The notes beneath the pieces are model-generated. The model saw only the letters and a program-made list of their open reading frames with translations, did not search any database and was not told where the DNA came from. Below, piece after piece: positions 5,310-7,623 of a stretch of 7,623 bases of DNA; position 1 is the stretch's first letter, and each line of letters begins with the position of its first letter. The stretch is from Gammaproteobacteria bacterium (lineage in GTDB: Bacteria; Pseudomonadota; Gammaproteobacteria; Pseudomonadales; Azotimanducaceae), in contig JAPPHP010000177.1 in assembly GCA_028821035.1 (NCBI GenBank), positions 1 through 7,623 on the forward strand, given 5' to 3'. Position numbers and translations under genes: made by a program.

Positions 5310-6662
5310 ATGGCTGAGCGGTCAGAGGCGAGCTTCACCGAGGGGGACCTCTCCCGCCACGTCATCCGGCTGTCCGGTTTCATGATCCTCGGCTTCCTGG
5401 CGATGACGCTCGCGCAGTTCGTCGAGGCGGTCTACCTGGGCCTGGTGGGCACGGAAGCCCTCGCCGCGGTGACGTTCACGTTTCCGGCGGTGATGGCGCT
5501 CGGCGCCATGACCCGGGGGTTGACGCTCGGCGGCGGGGTGCGGGTCGCACGGGCCATGGGCGTGGGCGACCGCGAACGTGCGGCCATCCTCACGACCCAC
5601 GGGCTGCTGCTCGTGCTGGTCTTCACGGTGGGTTGCGCGGTGCTGCTCGCGGGATTCGCCCGGCCGCTGTTTCACCTGCTCGGCGCGCGCGGGGAAGTCC
5701 TCGAACTTGTCGTGGCGTACGCCCACGTGTGGTCGATCGGTTTTCCGCTGTTCGGACTGTCGATGGCCGGCACCCTGTACATGCGTTCCATCGGCGACCC
5801 GGTCTTCCCCGGCTACGTCCTCACCCTCGGGTCCGTGCTCCAGGTCGCGATCGGTCCCTTCGTGATCTTCGGCTGGGCCGGCCTGCCGGCGCTCGGCGTG
5901 GAAGGCGCCGCGTGGGCGTTCGTGCTGGCGCGTTCGCTCGCCTTCCTGCTGACGGTCTACTGGTTCGCCGTACGGGAGCGCATGCTGCGGCGCTCGCTCA
6001 AGGGACTGGTCGGGTCCACGCGGGTCATCCTGCACGTGGGCATCCCGGCCATGGCGACGAACGTCATAGAACCGCTCGCGACCGCCGTGATCACGCGTCT
6101 CCTGGCAGGGCTCGGCACGGCGGTGGTCGCCGGCTTCGGGGTCGCGGCGCGCATCGAGGCGGTGGTGTTCATGGTGGTGATCGGCATCTCTTCGAGCACC
6201 GCGCCGCTGGTGGGCCAGAACTGGGGCGCGCGCCGCTTCGACCGGGTCAGCCGCGCGCTCGCGATCTGCTACCGGTACTGCCTCGCGTGGGGCGCGATCG
6301 CGGCCTGCGTCATGTGGATCGGCGGCTTCACGTTCGTGTCGCTCATCAACGATGAGCCCCTGGTGGTCGCGACGGCGACGACGTACCTGTACATCATCCC
6401 CCTGACCATCGGCTTCATTGGCATGGTCAACGTCGCGAACGGGGCGTTCAACGCGATGTCGAAGCCCTTGCCGGCGCTGTGTCTGTCCGTACTGCGGCTG
6501 TTCGTCTTCTACGTGCCGCTGGCGCTACTCGGCAGCCGGTACTTCGGCTACACGGGCGTGTTCGTGGCCATGGCCTGCACCAACGTGATCGTCGGTCTCT
6601 GGGCGCGGTCCTGGAACGCCAGGACGATCGCGCGCGAGCGGCGTCGACTGTCCCCCGCCTGA
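5310..6662 (+). CDS. MATE family efflux transporter
   Basis: Predicted inner-membrane multidrug and toxin extrusion transporter, usually an antiporter driven by H+ or Na+ that exports cationic drugs or other toxic compounds. Its 450 residues contain about 12 hydrophobic segments arranged as two homologous MatE halves (about 15-215 and 235-435). The first half has DLSRHVIRLSGFMILG, then AVYLGLVGTEALAAVTFTFP and GVRVARAMGVGDRERA. The second starts near HVGIPAMATNVIEPLA and includes the family signature VGQNWGARRFDRV (301-313). Length and layout are typical. No Shine-Dalgarno is visible before ATG 5310, where the sequence reads GGTTGTCCC; the start is kept because the following residues fit the usual N-terminal amphipathic helix. 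The substrate and coupling ion cannot be assigned. It diverges from the VOC gene and ends 17 nt from the STAS gene, which converges on it. Confidence 0.94.
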   Translation: MAERSEASFTEGDLSRHVIRLSGFMILGFLAMTLAQFVEAVYLGLVGTEALAAVTFTFPAVMALGAMTRGLTLGGGVRVARAMGVGDRERAAILTTHGLLLVLVFTVGCAVLLAGFARPLFHLLGARGEVLELVVAYAHVWSIGFPLFGLSMAGTLYMRSIGDPVFPGYVLTLGSVLQVAIGPFVIFGWAGLPALGVEGAAWAFVLARSLAFLLTVYWFAVRERMLRRSLKGLVGSTRVILHVGIPAMATNVIEPLATAVITRLLAGLGTAVVAGFGVAARIEAVVFMVVIGISSSTAPLVGQNWGARRFDRVSRALAICYRYCLAWGAIAACVMWIGGFTFVSLINDEPLVVATATTYLYIIPLTIGFIGMVNVANGAFNAMSKPLPALCLSVLRLFVFYVPLALLGSRYFGYTGVFVAMACTNVIVGLWARSWNARTIARERRRLSPA

Positions 6663-6679
6663 GCGGGCGCGTCGGCGTC

Positions 6680-7018
6680 TTAGCGTTGGGCAGCCGCCAC
6701 GGCTGCCGCGCGCGTCTCGTGGATCGGCACGATGTTGTCGAAGCCGCTGATCCGAAAGACCTCGTCGACCAGCTTCGTGAGCGAGCAGACCGCGAACTGC
6801 GCGTGCCGCTCGCGCACCGTCTTGGCGATCAGCAGCACGGCCCGGAGGCCCGCGCTGCTGATGTAGGAAACGTTCTCGAAGTCCAGGATGACGTGGCCGT
6901 CGGCGTCTTCGATCGCGCCGGTCGCCGAGTCCTGAAACTCATGGGCGTTCAGGCCGTCTATGCGGCCCGACACCGTCAGGAAGAGCGTTCCACCGTCTCG
7001 TTCGGTAGCGATTTCCAT
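6680..7018 (-). CDS. STAS domain protein, anti-sigma factor antagonist (SpoIIAA/RsbV-like)
   Basis: A 112-residue single STAS domain. In partner-switching systems such a protein, when unphosphorylated, binds an anti-sigma kinase and frees its sigma factor or other target; phosphorylation of one Ser blocks this. Visible marks are the first strand LFLTVSGRIDGLNAHEF, the strand HVILDFENVSYISSAGLRAVLL carrying the phosphorylation loop, where Ser55 aligns with the conserved Ser of DSSGL, and the end FRISGFDNIVPIH. The start at ATG 7018 is chosen over an upstream in-frame ATG (7129) because AGGAGG lies 5 nt before it, the domain begins at once and the longer version would overlap amt. A weak -10-like TAACAT lies at 7041-7036. 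No kinase or phosphatase partner is in view. It lies downstream of amt on the same strand, which may be coincidence. Confidence 0.92.
   Translation of the reverse strand: MEIATERDGGTLFLTVSGRIDGLNAHEFQDSATGAIEDADGHVILDFENVSYISSAGLRAVLLIAKTVRERHAQFAVCSLTKLVDEVFRISGFDNIVPIHETRAAAVAAAQR
6689..6707. terminator. 7-bp stem-loop just past the MATE stop, possible terminator
   Basis: GGCAGCC (6689-6695) and GGCTGCC (6701-6707) are perfect inverted arms around GCCAC, 27 nt downstream of the MATE stop codon. The element lies within the end of the convergent STAS gene, where it encodes an Ala-rich tail (AAAVAAA), so codon repetition could explain it. No T-run follows. Confidence 0.25.
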
Positions 7019-7023
7019 GGGTG

Positions 7024-7029
7024 CCTCCT
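7024..7029 (-). promoter_or_regulatory. Shine-Dalgarno AGGAGG that fixes the STAS gene start
   Basis: AGGAGG on the minus strand (7029 to 7024) is a full consensus ribosome-binding site 5 nt before ATG 7018, and rules against the longer reading frame from 7129. Confidence 0.75.
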
Positions 7030-7065
7030 GCCTACATGTTAGCCCAAGGACGGCCGGGGTTGCAT

Positions 7066-7088
7066 GGCGCGCGTTGCTTCGGCGCGCC
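7066..7088 (-). terminator. hairpin between amt and the STAS gene, possible terminator or processing site
   Basis: GGCGCGC (7066-7072) and GCGCGCC (7082-7088) form a perfect 7-bp all-GC stem with a 9-nt loop, 15 nt downstream of the amt stop codon. Outer arms GCCGG (7053-7057) and CCGGC (7099-7103) could extend it. On the minus strand it is followed by ATGCAACCCC with no T-run, so it may be a weak terminator or an intercistronic stem that lowers read-through into the STAS gene. Confidence 0.4.
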
Positions 7089-7103
7089 CGGTGACGATCC
7101 GGC

Positions 7104-7623
7104 TCATTGCGCGTCCTCCAGACCGTCATCGTCGGGCATCAGGACGAACTCCGGGTAGGCCTCGATGCCGAGTTCGGCCGCGTCCTGGCCGAGCTCCTCG
7201 ACGGTGGGGGATACCCGGGCGCCCATGATCTTGTTCAGCGCCATCCAAAGCAAGAACGAAAACGCGAACACGAAGACGCCGATGGAGAGGATGCCGACAA
7301 GCTGGGTGACGAAGTTCCCGCCCGCGGCGATGCAGACCGCGAGCGTGCCCCAGACGCCGGCGAAGAGGTGTGCGGGCACCGCGCCGACCACGTCGTCGAG
7401 CTTCATGATCTCCATCACCTTCATGCCAGCGGTGCAGATGATGCCGCCGATGGCGCCGATGACGATCGCCCAGTAGTGGTCGACGATGTCGGGCCCGGCC
7501 GTGATCGCCACCAGTCCCGCGATCGCCCCGTTCAGTCCGGCGAGGAGATCGACGCGTCCGAGGATCGGTCTCGCCACGGAGATGGCGGCCATCACACCCG
7601 CTGCCGCCGCGAGGTTGGTGTTG
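7104..7623 (-). CDS. amt: ammonium transporter (Amt family), C-terminal part, 5' end outside window
   Basis: Inner-membrane trimeric channel or transporter for ammonium. About 173 C-terminal residues are visible; the frame is open to the window edge, beginning NTNLAAAAGVMAAI, a conserved Amt stretch, so the apparent starts at 7595 and 7592 are internal. Next come LNGAIAGLVAITAGPDIVD and GAIGGIICTAGMKVMEIMKLDD, then VPAHLFAGVWGTLAV, where the His encoded at 7370-7368 matches the second of the twin pore histidines (His318 of E. coli AmtB). The last transmembrane helix is about GILSIGVFVFAFSFLLWMAL. The cytosolic tail has the gating-region pattern GQDAAELGIEAYPEF, then an acidic end (MPDDDGLEDAQ). 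Amt activity is usually controlled by GlnK binding; glnK is often adjacent but would be outside this window. The STAS gene lies 85 nt downstream. Confidence 0.95.
   Translation of the reverse strand, partial: NTNLAAAAGVMAAISVARPILGRVDLLAGLNGAIAGLVAITAGPDIVDHYWAIVIGAIGGIICTAGMKVMEIMKLDDVVGAVPAHLFAGVWGTLAVCIAAGGNFVTQLVGILSIGVFVFAFSFLLWMALNKIMGARVSPTVEELGQDAAELGIEAYPEFVLMPDDDGLEDAQ

Noticed and set aside
5322..6035. A 237-codon minus-strand frame opposite the MATE gene
   Set aside because: Its translation is a Glu/Arg/His-rich shadow of the hydrophobic MATE segments, with no plausible fold.
7019..7129. N-terminal extension of the STAS protein from ATG 7129
   Set aside because: The extra 37 residues are Arg-rich, would overlap the end of amt and lie upstream of a consensus AGGAGG site that serves ATG 7018.
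1..7623. A defence, mobile or biosynthetic system spanning the window
   Set aside because: There are no transposase, integrase, CRISPR repeat, toxin, nuclease-helicase defence pair or biosynthetic core gene. RecQ has standard RQC and HRDC domains and the secreted nuclease has a signal peptide, so neither looks like a defence effector.

Overview
This is a GC-rich window (by eye well over 60% GC) of ordinary, densely packed bacterial chromosome. It holds eight protein genes and no RNA genes, insertion sequences, phage genes or CRISPR arrays. The RadA C-terminus, the RecQ helicase and the nuclease with an Excalibur tail all read like proteobacterial, probably gammaproteobacterial, proteins. The hydrolase with its C-terminal beta-sandwich recalls planctomycete proteins. 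No marker here fixes the taxon, so treat the lineage as a suggestion.

Left block, plus strand: the 3' end of radA (1-620), then a GTG-started alpha/beta hydrolase with an extra C-terminal domain (628-1740), then a secreted thermonuclease-like protein (1774-2472). Spacing is tight (7 and 33 nt), so they may share a transcript. An imperfect hairpin occupies the last 26 nt before the nuclease start and buries its Shine-Dalgarno sequence.

Middle block, minus strand: a small VOC-fold protein (5248-4874), RecQ (4815-2962, with an alternative GTG at 4851) and an acidic helix-turn-helix protein (2957-2514). The last is separated from recQ by four bases and has its Shine-Dalgarno inside the final recQ codons, so the two are probably translationally coupled. 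The block converges on the nuclease across a 41-nt gap that can form two mutually exclusive hairpins. recQ also has a -10-like hexamer placed exactly for a leaderless GTG start.

Right block: a MATE-family exporter (5310-6662, plus) diverges from the VOC gene across a 61-bp region with a perfect 6-bp inverted repeat. It converges on a STAS-domain anti-sigma-factor antagonist (7018-6680, minus). Upstream of that, on the same strand, is the C-terminal part of an Amt ammonium transporter that runs off the right edge (7623-7104); a 7-bp hairpin lies between the two.

Functionally the window mixes DNA repair (RadA, RecQ), detoxification or export (VOC, MATE), a secreted nuclease and esterase, nitrogen uptake (Amt) and partner-switch signalling (STAS). 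I see no compelling undescribed multi-gene system. The best leads are the orphan antitoxin-like protein coupled to recQ, the two-domain hydrolase, the masked ribosome-binding site of the nuclease and the possibly leaderless recQ.
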